From Rhizobiaceae bacterium (GTDB taxonomy: Bacteria; Pseudomonadota; Alphaproteobacteria; Rhizobiales; Rhizobiaceae): DNA of 50,824 nucleotides. The DNA lies in NCBI GenBank assembly GCA_029233925.1, contig JARGOX010000030.1, positions 1 through 50,824 on the forward strand, given 5' to 3'. This document shows positions 9,401 to 18,886 of this stretch, piece by piece. The notes below the pieces were generated by a model that saw only the letters and a program-made list of their open reading frames with translations, had not been told where the DNA came from and did not search any database. How positions within the stretch are numbered: position 1 is the first letter of the stretch; each line of letters begins with the position of its first letter. Made by a program: the position numbers and the translations under genes.

Positions 9401-11175
9401 TCCTGGACACCTATACACACTGGGAGCTGACCGGAGGCGACACTGCATCAGCCCTTCTGCCGGTCAGCGTTGAGCGGGGCGCATTAATCGTCAATTCAAA
9501 CCTTACCGGGCTGGAGGTGACAACATCCGGCAATGGCGCTCTGAGTGGCAGCGGTTCTGTCGGCACATTGCTGAACAACGGCATTTTCACGCCTGGCGGT
9601 GATGGCACCATCGGCACCTTTGGTATCGCCAGTGACATGACACTCGGCGCTTCCGGTGTCCTGGCCGTGGATGTCACCAGCACGGGCACCTCTGACGTCG
9701 TCAATGTCACGGGCGTGGCCAGTCTTTCCGGGGCGCTGGTGGTCAATGGAATTGGCTATCCAGTTGGTTATCCAGGCTCTCAAAACTACACAATTATCAA
9801 TGCGGACAGTGTGAGCGGCACATTTTCCAATATCTATGACAATTTGCCCGATGTGAATTTCCTGGCAACCTACAACGCGGCCAATGTGGTGATCGGTTAT
9901 ACCGGTGCAGGCAGCGCATCCGACAACAGCGCGCCGGACCGGCCGGACGATAATCCGCTGGCTGACCTGGAAACGGACCTGATAGCAGCCATTGAAGCAA
10001 CCGATGGCGCGATTTCCATCGGCGAGGATGAAGATGGCGATACCTCGTTGCTGTTGGAAACGGACTGGAACACGGCGCTCGCCTCCAATGCTCCGGAGCT
10101 GCCCAACACCCACCAGGTGTTCCTGTCACCGGATGCGGTCTCCGACAAATCGATCTATCCCAATACATTGCAGGCAGCAGGCCATGCCTCGCGCCTGTTT
10201 GCAGATACGGTGCAGCGTCGGGCCATGCTGGGCGCCCTGCCTGACCCGTCCGACACCTCGGCAAGCGCAGAACATGCCTATGGCACGTCCGGCAATGCGG
10301 GCGCCACACAGCGATATTCGGGGTGGGGCAGCCTGCTTGGTTCCAGGACCCAGGTTGATGCCGGGGCCGCCGTCAGCGGATATGAATCCGATACCGGCGG
10401 CTTTGCTCTTGGAGGCGATGCCGCGTTCGAGGCCGGAAACGACAGCCTGATGCGATTGGGTTTCGCATTCGGCAACACCCAGTCCAATGTCAGCGGTGGT
10501 CTTTCCTCTGCGGATATTGGCATCTGGCATATCGGTGCCTATGGCACCTTTGAGAAGGGTCCGCTGATTGCCTCGGCTGCGCTCACCTACGGATTTGGCG
10601 ACTACGATATTTCCCGGGTCATTCCCATCACCGGCTCGCCCTCGGCTCTGGCGCAGGGGGATACGGATGGAGACACCTTTGCCGTCTCACTGGCTGCTTC
10701 CTATGACATCGCGGATACCATCGGCCTGCCTCAGGAGAACAATCTCCGCCTGGCGCCGATCGTCCGTTTTGACCATGTAAACGCGCACCTGGGCGGCTAT
10801 ACGGAAACCGGTGCCGGTATATTGAACCAGAGCGTCTCTGCTTCCGACTGGAGCCGCAGCTGGGCTGGCGTCGGTATTCAGGTGTCAGCCGCCTACGAGA
10901 CGCAATCGGGCATGGTGATCAAACCCGCCTTGGAGATCCGCTACGACTATGCTTTCGGTGACGATAACGCCCTGGTCAACTCCGCCATCGCCGGCATCAA
11001 CAACGCGAATTTCACCACCTTTGGTGCAGGCGAAGCAAGAAGCAGCGTGTCGCTGGGCGCCGGCGTGGCCCTAGACTTCAATCAGAACGTCTCCGCACAT
11101 GTTCAATACAACGGATCCTATTCCAGCAGCACAGATACACATCAGGCCAGCGCCGGGCTCACCTTCAAGTTCTGA
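6409..11175 (+). CDS. Autotransporter (type Va secretion) with repeat-rich passenger
   Basis: The protein has 1588 residues. A hydrophobic signal-like segment (ILPGAAVTAGLLSIAAHA) sits unusually late, at about residues 69-87, preceded by a basic N-terminal extension. The passenger (about 190-900) carries around 20 degenerate T-x-G-[DN]-x-[SA] motifs at roughly 30-50 residue intervals, consistent with beta-helix rungs. A Gly/Ser/Val-rich stalk follows (about 1040-1170). The last 280 residues (from GWGSLLGSRTQ) are an autotransporter beta-barrel ending in the aromatic TFKF, as needed for Bam-dependent insertion. No protease or lipase motif is visible, so adhesion or autoaggregation is the likeliest role, by inference. 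The ATG chosen follows a GCGGGGG stretch by 6 bp; an alternative start at 6604 would give a conventional signal peptide but lacks a ribosome binding site. Confidence 0.9.
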   Translation: MTFRCSNLLDRAYSNLPSRSSLQAAYNGHLLTANKAGRVLWRRSIRHLRDLHRHLASSSSSIVLDMAYIRILPGAAVTAGLLSIAAHADSSVSTTPPNPAAGLLTSIDAIDDAATVKKAQLSDFALATITAYRNADPLPDAPAPTIGSLLNAGIAITETVDGISVISDVNGAAAIGHPSGSAVQLNVRNGGSIVTSGNQNPGFRVEGSGNATEINLESDGRISTTGTGSPALQLGGGHHVVGFSEAGIDTSGNQSAGIDVALGGNGMFLLESNGRPADRPVIQTIGNYAPGVNILDSGSSTFAFDINDGPDIATEPGFQTQGNFSPLFNVLGGGQSSLSFSSTNSSFATQGNWSTGMNFCFAESSDMLILLESLSAKTTGDNAPVLATRIGSGSITNLVAIDVDLTTNGDGSAAIHQRTNGNSYSHTVLLADSSVVTTGSDSPGIFLDSSVGSAESSNRTVTLLNSTITTGDDRSSGFFVNGLGFGSAMETILTGIEISTVGDDSRGLLEGSVGASSAFSSTIEDSTLSTMGMRSTALELGAAQLVSSVRSIEMQTVELSTDGDNSAAAFLRLFPETPSGVPAASTTTLSWDDVTLNTEGNSSPGFLIGTTDIATGYGAAATAMSMAIDGDNTSITTLGANSPGLIVNGFGDEVTNSDFTLQLENQSVSTAGTYAFGMQLNVMGGSASEFISTSVLNQIDIETQGVLSFGLSVGNFTGFVGDSNTVNVTTFFGNVTVDTQGDFAIGFLLDPIGTDNVNSIATTTGVQTTITTSGTFAPGLILGNGLGLSVEGTRTPLVCDTPPNHCVTINTAFDAAETTIGAGPLVSISNLALSNISATTSGAYSDALQISSHSALTISSDVLGTAAPDGGIFTGTIDNFDGFVATGEGSRAVRNYGIIHGGDDGIILAPGTVGNFANDGTIMSSGDVALTYGATDDTFELGPEGIVIGRVEAGQGTDTLVLGGDIPVPFVGEEPDPDEGTFDHTLIGTQYIDFEQIVLDTYTHWELTGGDTASALLPVSVERGALIVNSNLTGLEVTTSGNGALSGSGSVGTLLNNGIFTPGGDGTIGTFGIASDMTLGASGVLAVDVTSTGTSDVVNVTGVASLSGALVVNGIGYPVGYPGSQNYTIINADSVSGTFSNIYDNLPDVNFLATYNAANVVIGYTGAGSASDNSAPDRPDDNPLADLETDLIAAIEATDGAISIGEDEDGDTSLLLETDWNTALASNAPELPNTHQVFLSPDAVSDKSIYPNTLQAAGHASRLFADTVQRRAMLGALPDPSDTSASAEHAYGTSGNAGATQRYSGWGSLLGSRTQVDAGAAVSGYESDTGGFALGGDAAFEAGNDSLMRLGFAFGNTQSNVSGGLSSADIGIWHIGAYGTFEKGPLIASAALTYGFGDYDISRVIPITGSPSALAQGDTDGDTFAVSLAASYDIADTIGLPQENNLRLAPIVRFDHVNAHLGGYTETGAGILNQSVSASDWSRSWAGVGIQVSAAYETQSGMVIKPALEIRYDYAFGDDNALVNSAIAGINNANFTTFGAGEARSSVSLGAGVALDFNQNVSAHVQYNGSYSSSTDTHQASAGLTFKF
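6985..9090 (+). repeat. Degenerate passenger repeats of the autotransporter
   Basis: About 20 copies of a short motif are spread over this coding stretch. Examples are VTSGNQNPGF, DTSGNQSAGI, QTIGNYAPGV, TTNGDGSAAI, VTTGSDSPGI, STDGDNSAAA, NTEGNSSPGF, TTLGANSPGL, DTQGDFAIGF and TTSGTFAPGL. The consensus is T-x-G-[DN]-x-[SA]-[PA]-[GA]-hydrophobic. Units differ in length and the DNA is diverged, so this is a protein-level repeat and not a recent tandem duplication. Confidence 0.85.
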
Positions 11176-11251
11176 TGGGGGATTGTATTCGAGACTGTAA
11201 TATCCATGCTCTGAATCACTGCCGTGTTGGATACGGTTTTACCTTGGATAC

Positions 11252-11494
11252 TCATGTCAACTTGTCAAAGCCTAATCCCGCAGCGCCGCTTTGGCATGAC
11301 GGACATTTCCGAAGATGAAAATCCGATCCATTAGCGCCGTAAAGGTTGCCGCATAGATCCCCGTTATCCAATCGTCGCGCACAAAATAGAACCCAGACAT
11401 ACTGGTTGTGGTCTGTACCGGGGTTCTTCGTTCTGGCGATTAGCACCTGATCGTTGACGTTAAATTCGCCAGGCGCGCGTTTTGATGTTGTCAT
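11252..11494 (-). CDS. Small Cys-rich hypothetical protein
   Basis: This 80-residue protein has cysteines spaced as a possible zinc ribbon: FCARRLDNGDLCG followed about 18 residues later by KCPSCQ. The N-terminal half (FNVNDQVLIARTKNP) is unremarkable. The start is supported by AGGAG about 9 bp upstream of the ATG. It lies 18 bp downstream of the glyoxalase-like gene on the same strand, so the two are probably co-transcribed. I do not recognise a named function. A metal-binding or nucleic-acid-binding role is only a guess from the cysteine pattern. Confidence 0.65.
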   Translation of the reverse strand: MTTSKRAPGEFNVNDQVLIARTKNPGTDHNQYVWVLFCARRLDNGDLCGNLYGANGSDFHLRKCPSCQSGAAGLGFDKLT

Positions 11495-11512
11495 GGATCG
11501 TTTCTCCTAAAT

Positions 11513-11887
11513 CTAATCCGTCGATTGCTCGCAAAAGCGCAGGCAATTGCTGAACGGGTCGGTGACATTCATCACCAGCCCCCAGGGCATCGCCTCCACG
11601 CCCGGTTTCATATAGGCATACTGCTTGTCCAGCAGTTCCTGTTGAAAGGCGCGTATATTGTGCATGGTGACAAAGGCGGCTGATCCAGGGCTGGCGTCGC
11701 CGTGGTGGCCGCTCAGGTGCAGGATCGTTCCGGCGCGTGAAACCTGCGCATAGAGGGGGAAATTTTCTTCGAAGCGATGTTCCCAATCAAGCGCGAAGCC
11801 AAGGAAGTCGATATAGAACTCCATCGCCTTTTGCTCATCGAAAATGCGGAATATCGGCACTGTCCGATCAAACTGGATGTTTGACAT
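11513..11887 (-). CDS. Glyoxalase-superfamily (VOC) protein
   Basis: The predicted protein has 124 residues and reads as a single vicinal-oxygen-chelate unit. VPIFRIFDEQKAMEFYIDFL at the N terminus and LHLSGHHGDASPG in the middle match the Glyoxalase_7 type of bleomycin-resistance-like proteins, and the C terminus has VTDPFSNCLRF. Family members are small cytosolic proteins, usually dimers, and few have known substrates. The ATG at 11887 fits the family's N terminus; in-frame starts at 11920 and 11932 would add 11 or 15 residues of poor family fit. It is probably the first gene of a two-gene unit with the small Cys-rich protein. Confidence 0.75.
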   Translation of the reverse strand: MSNIQFDRTVPIFRIFDEQKAMEFYIDFLGFALDWEHRFEENFPLYAQVSRAGTILHLSGHHGDASPGSAAFVTMHNIRAFQQELLDKQYAYMKPGVEAMPWGLVMNVTDPFSNCLRFCEQSTD

Positions 11888-12122
11888 CTGCTCGGAATTG
11901 CGTTGAGAGCGCATAGGCATCAATCCCTTCATTCCTTGCGAAAAGCTCTTGCCTGACTATGTGCAAAGCCACCTTTCATGACAAGGCAAAATGCCAGGTG
12001 GTGATTCAATTTTTGAAGGGAACTCAGTAAATGATTGAAACCATGAGTGATATGTGAATTTCACTGTGGATCAGATGCGCGCATGGCAACGGCTAGGTCG
12101 CGGCGTCTTCTGACATCCCTGA

Positions 12123-12434
12123 TCACCCCATCATGCGCATATGAAGGTCGAACATGATCCAGATGCTGCCGCCGACCATGATGAAAATCAGGATGGCGGC
12201 AAAGGCCAGCGCCAGCAGGTTTTCGCGCGGCGTCGATGCGAAATTGAGGTGCAGGAAGAAAGTGAGGTGAACCAGCACCTGGATGATCGCTGCGATCATG
12301 ATCACCGACAATGTTGCCGTGGCCGGAAAGAGGCCGGACATGACCAGCCCGAAAGGGATTGCGGTGAGGATCAGTGCAAGGACAAAACCCGTGATATAGG
12401 TCTTGTGGGTGGGCGCATGGCGCAGGTTCTGCAT
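12123..12434 (-). CDS. cyoD: Cytochrome o ubiquinol oxidase subunit IV
   Basis: This 103-residue protein has three hydrophobic helices and matches CyoD in length. Family motifs include THKTYITGFVLALILTAIPF near the N terminus and VHLTFFLHLNF in the middle. The subunit assists assembly of the copper-B site in subunit I of the bo3-type quinol oxidase. It is the last gene of the cyoABCD operon, and its ATG directly abuts the cyoC stop codon. No cyoE (heme O synthase) gene follows, although cyoE is the fifth gene of many cyo operons. Confidence 0.93.
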   Translation of the reverse strand: MQNLRHAPTHKTYITGFVLALILTAIPFGLVMSGLFPATATLSVIMIAAIIQVLVHLTFFLHLNFASTPRENLLALAFAAILIFIMVGGSIWIMFDLHMRMMG

Positions 12435-13049
12435 CTAGAGTACCCCCGGCAGATAGACGACGGAAAAGATTGCGATCCAGACGATATCGAGAAAGTGCCA
12501 GAACAGTCCGAGCCTATAAAGCCGCGACAGAACGGGCGGCGTCAGACCCTTGGTCAGGATCTGGCCCATCATGACGAGTATGCCAAGCATTCCGAAACTG
12601 AAATGCAGGCCATGGGTCCCGACCAGCGTGAAGAAAGCGGAAAGAAAACCGCTGACCTGTGGCGTGGCGCCCGCCGCGATCATGCCGCTGAACTCGGACA
12701 GCTCCATGGCAACAAAGCCGATGCCGAGGGCGATGGTCACGATCAGCCATAAGATGACACGGCCTTTCTGTCTGGCCATCGAGGCCAGTGTGGCGAAACC
12801 GAATGTCAGGCTGGAACACAGCAGCAGGAATGTCTCGCCCATCGTATGCGGCAGGCTGAACAGCATTTTCCCGCCGGGGCCGGCCGCGATATTCTGGCTC
12901 ATCACCACATAGGTGGCAAACAGCAGCGCAAAGATGATGGCATCACTCATCAGATAGAGCCAGAAGCCGAATTCGCGCGCTTCAAAGTCTGAGGTTTTCG
13001 CATGGTCTGACGCTAAGACCGTGCTGGCGGAGGATTCTGCTGCCGACAT
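12435..13049 (-). CDS. cyoC: Cytochrome o ubiquinol oxidase subunit III
   Basis: The protein has 204 residues and five predicted membrane helices, matching CyoC. REFGFWLYLMSDAIIFALLF near the N terminus and GTHGLHFSFGMLGILVMM in the fourth helix are family hallmarks. It is a structural subunit of the heme-copper quinol oxidase and carries no redox centre. The ATG at 13049 is preceded by GGGAGG inside the 3' end of cyoB, and the cyoB stop is 1 bp away, so translation is probably coupled. An in-frame upstream start at 13079 is less likely. Confidence 0.95.
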   Translation of the reverse strand: MSAAESSASTVLASDHAKTSDFEAREFGFWLYLMSDAIIFALLFATYVVMSQNIAAGPGGKMLFSLPHTMGETFLLLCSSLTFGFATLASMARQKGRVILWLIVTIALGIGFVAMELSEFSGMIAAGATPQVSGFLSAFFTLVGTHGLHFSFGMLGILVMMGQILTKGLTPPVLSRLYRLGLFWHFLDIVWIAIFSVVYLPGVL

Positions 13050-13050
13050 G

Positions 13051-15084
13051 CTAAAACCTCCCTTGCATGGTTTGCCCATCCGGCAAGCCGGATGTTGTCA
13101 TCGGTCTGTCGGTGGCGATCTTGTGGGTGGTGTAACGGCGCTGTATTTCGATGGCCTCGACCTCGCCAGCCGTGATGGTGAATTCATTGTCATCATTGCT
13201 GCTGCGGATAATCAGCAACAACAGGGCGCCGGCAAGACAGGCCATGGCGAGCCACCAGATGTGCCAGACCATTGCAAACCCCAGTGCAAAGGCCATGCCG
13301 CCCAGCAAGATGCCGATGGCAGAGTTCTTCGGCATGTGAATATCTTCATATTGCGTGGGTCGCAGGTCGGCGACGCCGCGGATTTTCATATCGGCAAAGG
13401 CATCGATATCTTCCACCTGCGGGATCACCGCAAAATTATAGGGTGCTGGTGGTGAGGCGGTTGCCCATTCAAGCGTGCGGCCGTTCCAGGGATCGCCAGT
13501 GATGTCCATAGCCGTCTTGCGATCGCGCACACTGACCAGCAGTTGCACACCGATGCACACGATGCCCAGCAGCACCAGCACTGCGCCAAGCGCTGCAACC
13601 ATGAGAAATGGCTGCCATTCGGGCACATTGTAGTGTTCCATGCGCCGCGACATGCCCATGAAGCCCAGAATATAGAGTGGCATGAAGGCCAGATAGAAGC
13701 CGCTGATCCACAGCCAGAAAGCCCGATTGCCCCATTTTTCATTCAGCGTGAAACCGAAGGCCTTGGGGAACCAGTAATTCAGGCCGGCAAAATAGCCGAA
13801 CAGCGCGCCGGGAATCAGCATATTGTGGAAATGCGCCACCAGAAAGGTGGAATTGTGCATCAGGTAATCGGCTGGCGGCAGGGCCAGCATCACCCCGGTC
13901 ATGCCGCCAATGACGAAGGTCACCATGAACCCCATGGTCCAGTACATGGAGGGATGGAAGACAATGCGACCACGATACATGGTGAACAGCCAGTCGAAAA
14001 CTTTGACTCCGGTTGGTACGGCTATAACCATCGTTGCAATGCCGAAAAAGGCGTTCACATTGGCGCTGGAGCCCATGGTAAAAAAGTGATGCAGCCAGAC
14101 GGTGAATGACAGGATGGCTATGGCGGCCGTCGCATAGACCAGGGATTCATAGCCAAACAACCGTTTGCCAGAGAAGGTGGAAACCACCTCGGAATAGATG
14201 CCAAAGGCCGGCAGGATGAGGATATAGACTTCCGGATGGCCCCAGATCCACAGCAGATTGGCGAAACTCATCATGTTTCCACCATCGCCATTGGTGAAGA
14301 AATGCATGCCGACATAACGGTCCAGTCCGAGCAAAACGCCGACTACGGTCAGCGCCGGAAATGAGAAGGTCATCAGGATTGAGACACACAGCGTGGTCCA
14401 GGTAAACAGCGGCATGCGCATGAGTTTCATGCCCGGCGCGCGTTTTTTCAGGATCGTCACGATGAAATTGATACCGGTCAGCGTCGTGCCGATGCCGCTG
14501 ACAAGCAACGCCCAGATCCAGTAGTCGACCCCGACGCCGGGACTGTACGCGATGCCCGAATAGGGTGGATAGCCGGTCCAGCCGGCCTGCGAGAACTTGC
14601 CGATGACCAGCGAGATCAGGACCAAACCCGCTCCGGCGGCTGTCAGCCAGAAGCTGACGGAATTAAGGAAGGGAAAGGCGACATCGCGTGCGCCGATCTG
14701 TTGCGGAACCACGATATTGATCAGACCGGTAAGGAAAGGCATTGCCATGAAAAAGATCATGATTGTGCCGTGCGAACTGAAAATCTGCTCAAAATGTTCC
14801 GGCGGCAGGTAGCCTTCGGAATTCAGCGAGAACGCCTGCTGCGCGCGCATCATGATGGCGTCGACAAAACCACGCACAAGCATCACCAGAGCCAGCACGA
14901 TATACATGATGCCGATGCGCTTGTGATCGAGGCTGGTCAGCCATTGCGTCCACAGGCTGCGCCAGGCCCTCAGATAGGTCACCAGAATGAAGGCGGCCAG
15001 TCCGCCCAGGATCGTCACGGCTGCCCCGCTCATGGCGACCCAACTGTAGAGTGGCAGTGCATCTATCGTCAGTTTGCCGAGCAT
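13051..15084 (-). CDS. cyoB: Cytochrome o ubiquinol oxidase subunit I
   Basis: This 677-residue catalytic subunit binds hemes b and o and copper B and reduces oxygen while pumping protons. Heme-copper motifs are intact: His105 in [10 protein letters not shown], the [13 protein letters not shown] copper-binding helix with its cross-linked His/Tyr pair, WLHHFF, and VAHFHNML for the high-spin heme. The quinol-site residues known from E. coli CyoB (Arg71, Asp75, His98, Gln101) are present here as Arg71, Asp75, His97 and Gln100. This supports ubiquinol and not cytochrome c as donor. It is 24 bp from cyoA and 1 bp from cyoC. Confidence 0.97.
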   Translation of the reverse strand: MLGKLTIDALPLYSWVAMSGAAVTILGGLAAFILVTYLRAWRSLWTQWLTSLDHKRIGIMYIVLALVMLVRGFVDAIMMRAQQAFSLNSEGYLPPEHFEQIFSSHGTIMIFFMAMPFLTGLINIVVPQQIGARDVAFPFLNSVSFWLTAAGAGLVLISLVIGKFSQAGWTGYPPYSGIAYSPGVGVDYWIWALLVSGIGTTLTGINFIVTILKKRAPGMKLMRMPLFTWTTLCVSILMTFSFPALTVVGVLLGLDRYVGMHFFTNGDGGNMMSFANLLWIWGHPEVYILILPAFGIYSEVVSTFSGKRLFGYESLVYATAAIAILSFTVWLHHFFTMGSSANVNAFFGIATMVIAVPTGVKVFDWLFTMYRGRIVFHPSMYWTMGFMVTFVIGGMTGVMLALPPADYLMHNSTFLVAHFHNMLIPGALFGYFAGLNYWFPKAFGFTLNEKWGNRAFWLWISGFYLAFMPLYILGFMGMSRRMEHYNVPEWQPFLMVAALGAVLVLLGIVCIGVQLLVSVRDRKTAMDITGDPWNGRTLEWATASPPAPYNFAVIPQVEDIDAFADMKIRGVADLRPTQYEDIHMPKNSAIGILLGGMAFALGFAMVWHIWWLAMACLAGALLLLIIRSSNDDNEFTITAGEVEAIEIQRRYTTHKIATDRPMTTSGLPDGQTMQGRF

Positions 15085-15107
15085 GGTGGACGCCTCGAGT
15101 GGGTTGG

Positions 15108-15995
15108 CTACTGGCCGGATATTGTTGCGGAATGTTTCGGCCGTGCCGCATATTTTGCCAGAATCATTTCGAACAGGCCTGGCTCGAAACCTGAATAATA
15201 TTCAACCGCATGGGCGACACTCGGCTTAGCAAGCGCCTGATAGGCGGCAGCATCAAGCGATCTCTGCGACTGCCGCACCCTGGCTGTCCAGGCTGCAAAG
15301 TCTTCATCGCTCAAAGCCTGCGCGACAAAATGCTGATCGGAAAACCCGTCGCCGCTGTACATGGTGTTCCGACCGGCGAACCGGCCCGGATTGTCGGCGA
15401 TCAGATTGAGCCGTGATGTCATGCCGGCCATGGCGTAAATCTGCCCGCCCAGCGCCGGAATCATGAATGAATTCATCACGGTATCGGAGGTTATTCGCAG
15501 CGATAGAGGCCGATTGCTGGGAAAGGCGATCTCATTGACCGAAGCAATGCCGTATTCCGGATAGATGAACAGCCACTTCCAGTCCTGCGCCACGACCTGG
15601 ACTTCAATGGCGGCTTGCGTGCCGGTGAGCGTTCTATAGGGATCAAGCCGATGGGTCGAGGTCCACACGAGATAGCCAAGCATCACGATAATCGCCGTCG
15701 GCACCAGCCAAAGAACCGCGTCCAGCCCGACCGAATAGGACCAGTCCGGGCTATAGCGACCTTTCCCGCCAGAGGCCCGGTAACGCCAGGCAAACAGAAA
15801 GGCCATGATGAAGACCGGGATGACGACAATCAGCATCACGCCGGTCGCCGTCAGGAGAAGATCAAGCTGGGCCCGCGCCACGGGGCCCTTGGGGTTCAAA
15901 ATGGGGGCTTTGTCCAGGGAGCAGCCTGTCAGCAGAGCCAGGCACAGAAAACAAGGCAATTTCTGGAAAAGTCGCACGCCGCGCCTCTGTTTCAC
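15108..15995 (-). CDS. cyoA: Cytochrome o ubiquinol oxidase subunit II
   Basis: With a GTG start at 15995 the protein has 295 residues. It has a lipoprotein signal peptide (lipobox LLTGC, Cys25), two membrane helices and a periplasmic cupredoxin domain containing [20 protein letters not shown]. The CuA-binding Cys pair and His ligands of cytochrome c oxidases are missing, as expected for a quinol oxidase. The frame is open to an ATG at 16118, but that start would bury the lipoprotein signal behind 41 extra residues, so GTG is preferred. It is the first gene of cyoABCD. Confidence 0.93.
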   Translation of the reverse strand: MKQRRGVRLFQKLPCFLCLALLTGCSLDKAPILNPKGPVARAQLDLLLTATGVMLIVVIPVFIMAFLFAWRYRASGGKGRYSPDWSYSVGLDAVLWLVPTAIIVMLGYLVWTSTHRLDPYRTLTGTQAAIEVQVVAQDWKWLFIYPEYGIASVNEIAFPSNRPLSLRITSDTVMNSFMIPALGGQIYAMAGMTSRLNLIADNPGRFAGRNTMYSGDGFSDQHFVAQALSDEDFAAWTARVRQSQRSLDAAAYQALAKPSVAHAVEYYSGFEPGLFEMILAKYAARPKHSATISGQ

Positions 15996-16255
15996 CTGTC
16001 CATCCCCATTGTTTTCTGCTGGCCATTGTTTCTGCAAGCTCTGTGGCCACGAGAGCCGCAGACAATGCAACTTTGATGCCGCAGCTTTGTGCATCTTAAG
16101 CTTGTAGGGGATATGCACAAGCGACCATGCGGGTTTTTGGTTTGGTAGGAGATGGTCAGGGCCATCTGTCTTTCATCCGGGTCAATCGATGGGTGATGGA
16201 AGGGCCGCAAATGGCCTGTCGAACGGAAATCTCCGGAGCCAGCGCGCTTTGAAAC

Positions 16256-16290
16256 AAAAAATGCCCCGAATCGCAGCTGCGACCGGGGCA
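16256..16290 (-). terminator. Rho-independent terminator, minus strand
   Basis: A hairpin with outer arms TGCCCCG/CGGGGCA and an inner palindrome TCGCAGCTGCGA (16262-16290) is followed on the minus strand by TTTTTTG. It lies about 90 bp downstream of the DUF6455 gene's stop codon and before the cyo operon, so it most likely ends the DUF6455 transcript. Confidence 0.75.
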
Positions 16291-16379
16291 AGTTGAGGGA
16301 TACTCTCCCATAGGGAGTCCGTTTGAAACGCAGCCGATTTGATCAACCGTCAGACTGGTTTCATATCTTCAAAAATGGT

Positions 16380-16649
16380 TCAGCCTGCGGCTTTGGCAGT
16401 CTTGAGCCGCGCAAACAGGTCCTGATTCTGGCAGAAATCAGGGGCGCTCTGCGCTACGGGCTGCAATTCCAGCCATGACGCGCATTGCTCCGCCTTTGTG
16501 CAGCTGAGGCATCTGTCTGCGGCTCTTTTGCGCACGCCGCCAGCACCGGGCAGGGCGGCCAATTGATCACTCGCACCCAATTTTTCGGTCATTTTCTCAA
16601 ACAGTTCCGCATGGCGCGCGATGCGGGAATAGAATTGGGGAAATGTCAT
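16380..16649 (-). CDS. DUF6455 family protein
   Basis: This 89-residue protein has a conserved Cys pattern (RCLSCTKAEQCASWL, then APDFCQNQDLF) and a C-terminal DLFARLKTA. These are features of the DUF6455 family of small alphaproteobacterial proteins. The four cysteines could bind a metal, which is inference from spacing. The ATG is preceded by GGAGGG at close to ideal distance. It is a single-gene unit between the cyo operon and gatB and ends at the terminator at 16256-16290. Function is unknown. Confidence 0.75.
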   Translation of the reverse strand: MTFPQFYSRIARHAELFEKMTEKLGASDQLAALPGAGGVRKRAADRCLSCTKAEQCASWLELQPVAQSAPDFCQNQDLFARLKTAKAAG

Positions 16650-16885
16650 GGTACCCTCCGAAAATTGTCCTCTTCGAGTGGGATGCTAGGGTGCATGCGA
16701 AGGCAGCGACTTGATCCATGTCAAGCTTTTCACGCAATTGCTTGGGGTGGTCATGGCGCTTTCGGCTGCAATCATATGGTTTGCATGACAGAAAGGCTTG
16801 AACCTGACGGGGCATTCCTTTAACTCGTAACTGACCTGCTGTCGCAAGACATTTCCCGACAATTCAAGTGGCAAGTTTAACTCAT

Positions 16886-18385
16886 ATGACCCTTATTGAT
16901 ACACGCACGCCAGATCCCAAGAAACTGATCCCGGGAGCAACCGGGGACTGGGAAGTCATCATTGGCCTCGAGGTACATGCACAGGTCACCTCAAATTCGA
17001 AATTGTTCTCGGGCGCCTCCACCACCTTCGGCAATGCGCCCAATGATAATGTGTCGCTCGTTGATGCCGCCATGCCCGGCATGCTGCCTGTCATCAATGA
17101 GGAATGTGTGCGCCAGGCTGTGCGCACGGGCCTTGGCCTGAAAGCCCAGATCCACAACCGGTCGATCTTTGATCGCAAGAACTACTTCTATCCCGATTTG
17201 CCCCAGGGCTACCAGATTTCTCAGTTCAAGGACCCCATAGTCGGCGAGGGTAAAATCATCATTTCCGTCGGTCCAGACAACAAGGGGCAATTTGACGATG
17301 TCGAGATCGGCATCGAGCGATTGCATCTCGAGCAGGACGCCGGCAAGTCGATGCACGATCAGCACCCGACAATGAGTTATGTCGACCTGAACCGTTCGGG
17401 CGTGGCCCTGATGGAAATCGTCTCCAAGCCTGATATGCGCTCGTCCGACGAAGCCAAGGCCTATGTCACCAAGCTGCGGACCATCCTGCGCTATCTGGGC
17501 ACCTGCGACGGCAATATGGACGAAGGGTCAATGCGCGCTGATGTGAATGTTTCTGTTCGCCGTGTCGGAGCGGATTTCGGCACCCGCTGTGAGATCAAGA
17601 ATGTCAATTCGATCCGCTTTGTCGGACAGTCCATCGAATCCGAAGCGCGTCGCCAGATTGCCATTCTGGAAGATGGTGGTTCGATTGATCAGGAAACCCG
17701 TCTGTTCGATCCGGTAAAGGGTGAAACCCGGTCCATGCGATCCAAGGAAGATGCGCATGATTACCGCTATTTCCCCGATCCCGATCTGTTGCCGCTGGTA
17801 TTCGACGACGCCTTTGTCGCTGAACTGGCGTCCGGACTACCCGAACTGCCGGATGACAAGAAAGCCCGGCTGATGGCCGAAATGGGCCTGTCGGTCTATG
17901 ACGCCTCCATATTGGTGTCTGAAAAGGCCATTGCCGACTATTTTGAAAAGGTGGCAGGCGGTCGCGACGGCAAAATCGTTGCGAACTGGGTCATCAACGA
18001 TCTTCTGGGCGCGCTGAACAAGGATGGCAAGGGAATCGAAGAAACACCGGTATCACCGGAGCAATTGGGTGCCATCGTTGATCTGATCAAGGAAGGCACC
18101 ATATCGGGCAAGATCGCCAAGGACCTTTTCGAAATCGTCTGGACCGAAGGCGGAGATCCCAAAAAACTGGTCGAAGAGCGTGGCATGAAACAGGTCACCG
18201 ACACCGGTGCCATCGAAGCCGCTGTCGATGCCGTGATTGCCGCCAATGCCGACAAGGTTGAGCAGGTCCTGCTGAAACCCTCCATGGTCGGCTGGTTTGT
18301 CGGCCAGGTGATGAAAGCGACGCAGGGAAAAGCCAATCCCCAGGCCGTCAATGCGATCATCAAGGAAAAGCTGGGTATCGAGTAG
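16886..18385 (+). CDS. gatB: Aspartyl/glutamyl-tRNA(Asn/Gln) amidotransferase subunit B
   Basis: The 499-residue protein is normal in length for Gat[21 protein letters not shown] opens the cradle domain, and [19 protein letters not shown] is the signature of the kinase-type active site that activates the misacylated tRNA. The C-terminal YqeY-like tail ([20 protein letters not shown]) binds tRNA. GatCAB converts Glu-tRNA(Gln) or Asp-tRNA(Asn) to the amidated form in the cytosol. The ATG at 16886 is preferred to an in-frame GTG at 16868; neither has a clear ribosome binding site. gatA and gatC are not in this window, a common separation in alphaproteobacteria. Confidence 0.97.
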   Translation: MTLIDTRTPDPKKLIPGATGDWEVIIGLEVHAQVTSNSKLFSGASTTFGNAPNDNVSLVDAAMPGMLPVINEECVRQAVRTGLGLKAQIHNRSIFDRKNYFYPDLPQGYQISQFKDPIVGEGKIIISVGPDNKGQFDDVEIGIERLHLEQDAGKSMHDQHPTMSYVDLNRSGVALMEIVSKPDMRSSDEAKAYVTKLRTILRYLGTCDGNMDEGSMRADVNVSVRRVGADFGTRCEIKNVNSIRFVGQSIESEARRQIAILEDGGSIDQETRLFDPVKGETRSMRSKEDAHDYRYFPDPDLLPLVFDDAFVAELASGLPELPDDKKARLMAEMGLSVYDASILVSEKAIADYFEKVAGGRDGKIVANWVINDLLGALNKDGKGIEETPVSPEQLGAIVDLIKEGTISGKIAKDLFEIVWTEGGDPKKLVEERGMKQVTDTGAIEAAVDAVIAANADKVEQVLLKPSMVGWFVGQVMKATQGKANPQAVNAIIKEKLGIE

Positions 18386-18397
18386 CAGGAGCGCAAC

Positions 18398-18886
18398 ATG
18401 TGGATACGCACAGCAAGCGAACGGGATCTGCAGGAAATCCGCACGCTCCTGATCAATGCATGGCATGACACCTACGATTCGATCTACGGCGCCGATAAGG
18501 TCAGCGAAATCAATGAGGATTGGCATTCGCTGAATGCCTTGAAACCGAAGCTGACGCAGCCCGACAGCGAATTCATATTGGCCGATGCCGGTGAGGGCAT
18601 CAGCGGCATGGCGTTCGCATCGACCCGGGATGGCAAGGTCGTTGACCTTCATCAATTGTATGTGCTGCCGCAGTCACAGGGGCAGGGTGTAGGCACCCTG
18701 TTGCTGGAGGAACTCGAAAGCTGTTTCGCAGAGGCCAGGAGAATCCGGCTGGAGGTTGAAGAAACCAACGCCAAGGCTCTGGCATTCTATGAAAAGGCCG
18801 GGTTTCATGAAGTGGGGCGCACAGACGATTGTGGCGCTGCCGGTTCCGGCCTGCCGGCGCTTGTTCTGGAAAAAACCATTCCTTGA
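18398..18886 (+). CDS. GNAT-family N-acetyltransferase
   Basis: This 162-residue protein has the acetyl-CoA binding motif A (DLHQLYVLPQSQGQGVGTLL, with the Q/R-x-x-G-x-G/A core) and the C-terminal ALAFYEKAGFHEVGR motif B. It transfers an acetyl group from acetyl-CoA to an amine on an unknown acceptor. It begins 12 bp after the gatB stop with AGGAG upstream, so it is probably co-transcribed with gatB. The acceptor could be a small molecule or a protein N terminus; the sequence does not discriminate. Confidence 0.88.
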   Translation: MWIRTASERDLQEIRTLLINAWHDTYDSIYGADKVSEINEDWHSLNALKPKLTQPDSEFILADAGEGISGMAFASTRDGKVVDLHQLYVLPQSQGQGVGTLLLEELESCFAEARRIRLEVEETNAKALAFYEKAGFHEVGRTDDCGAAGSGLPALVLEKTIP

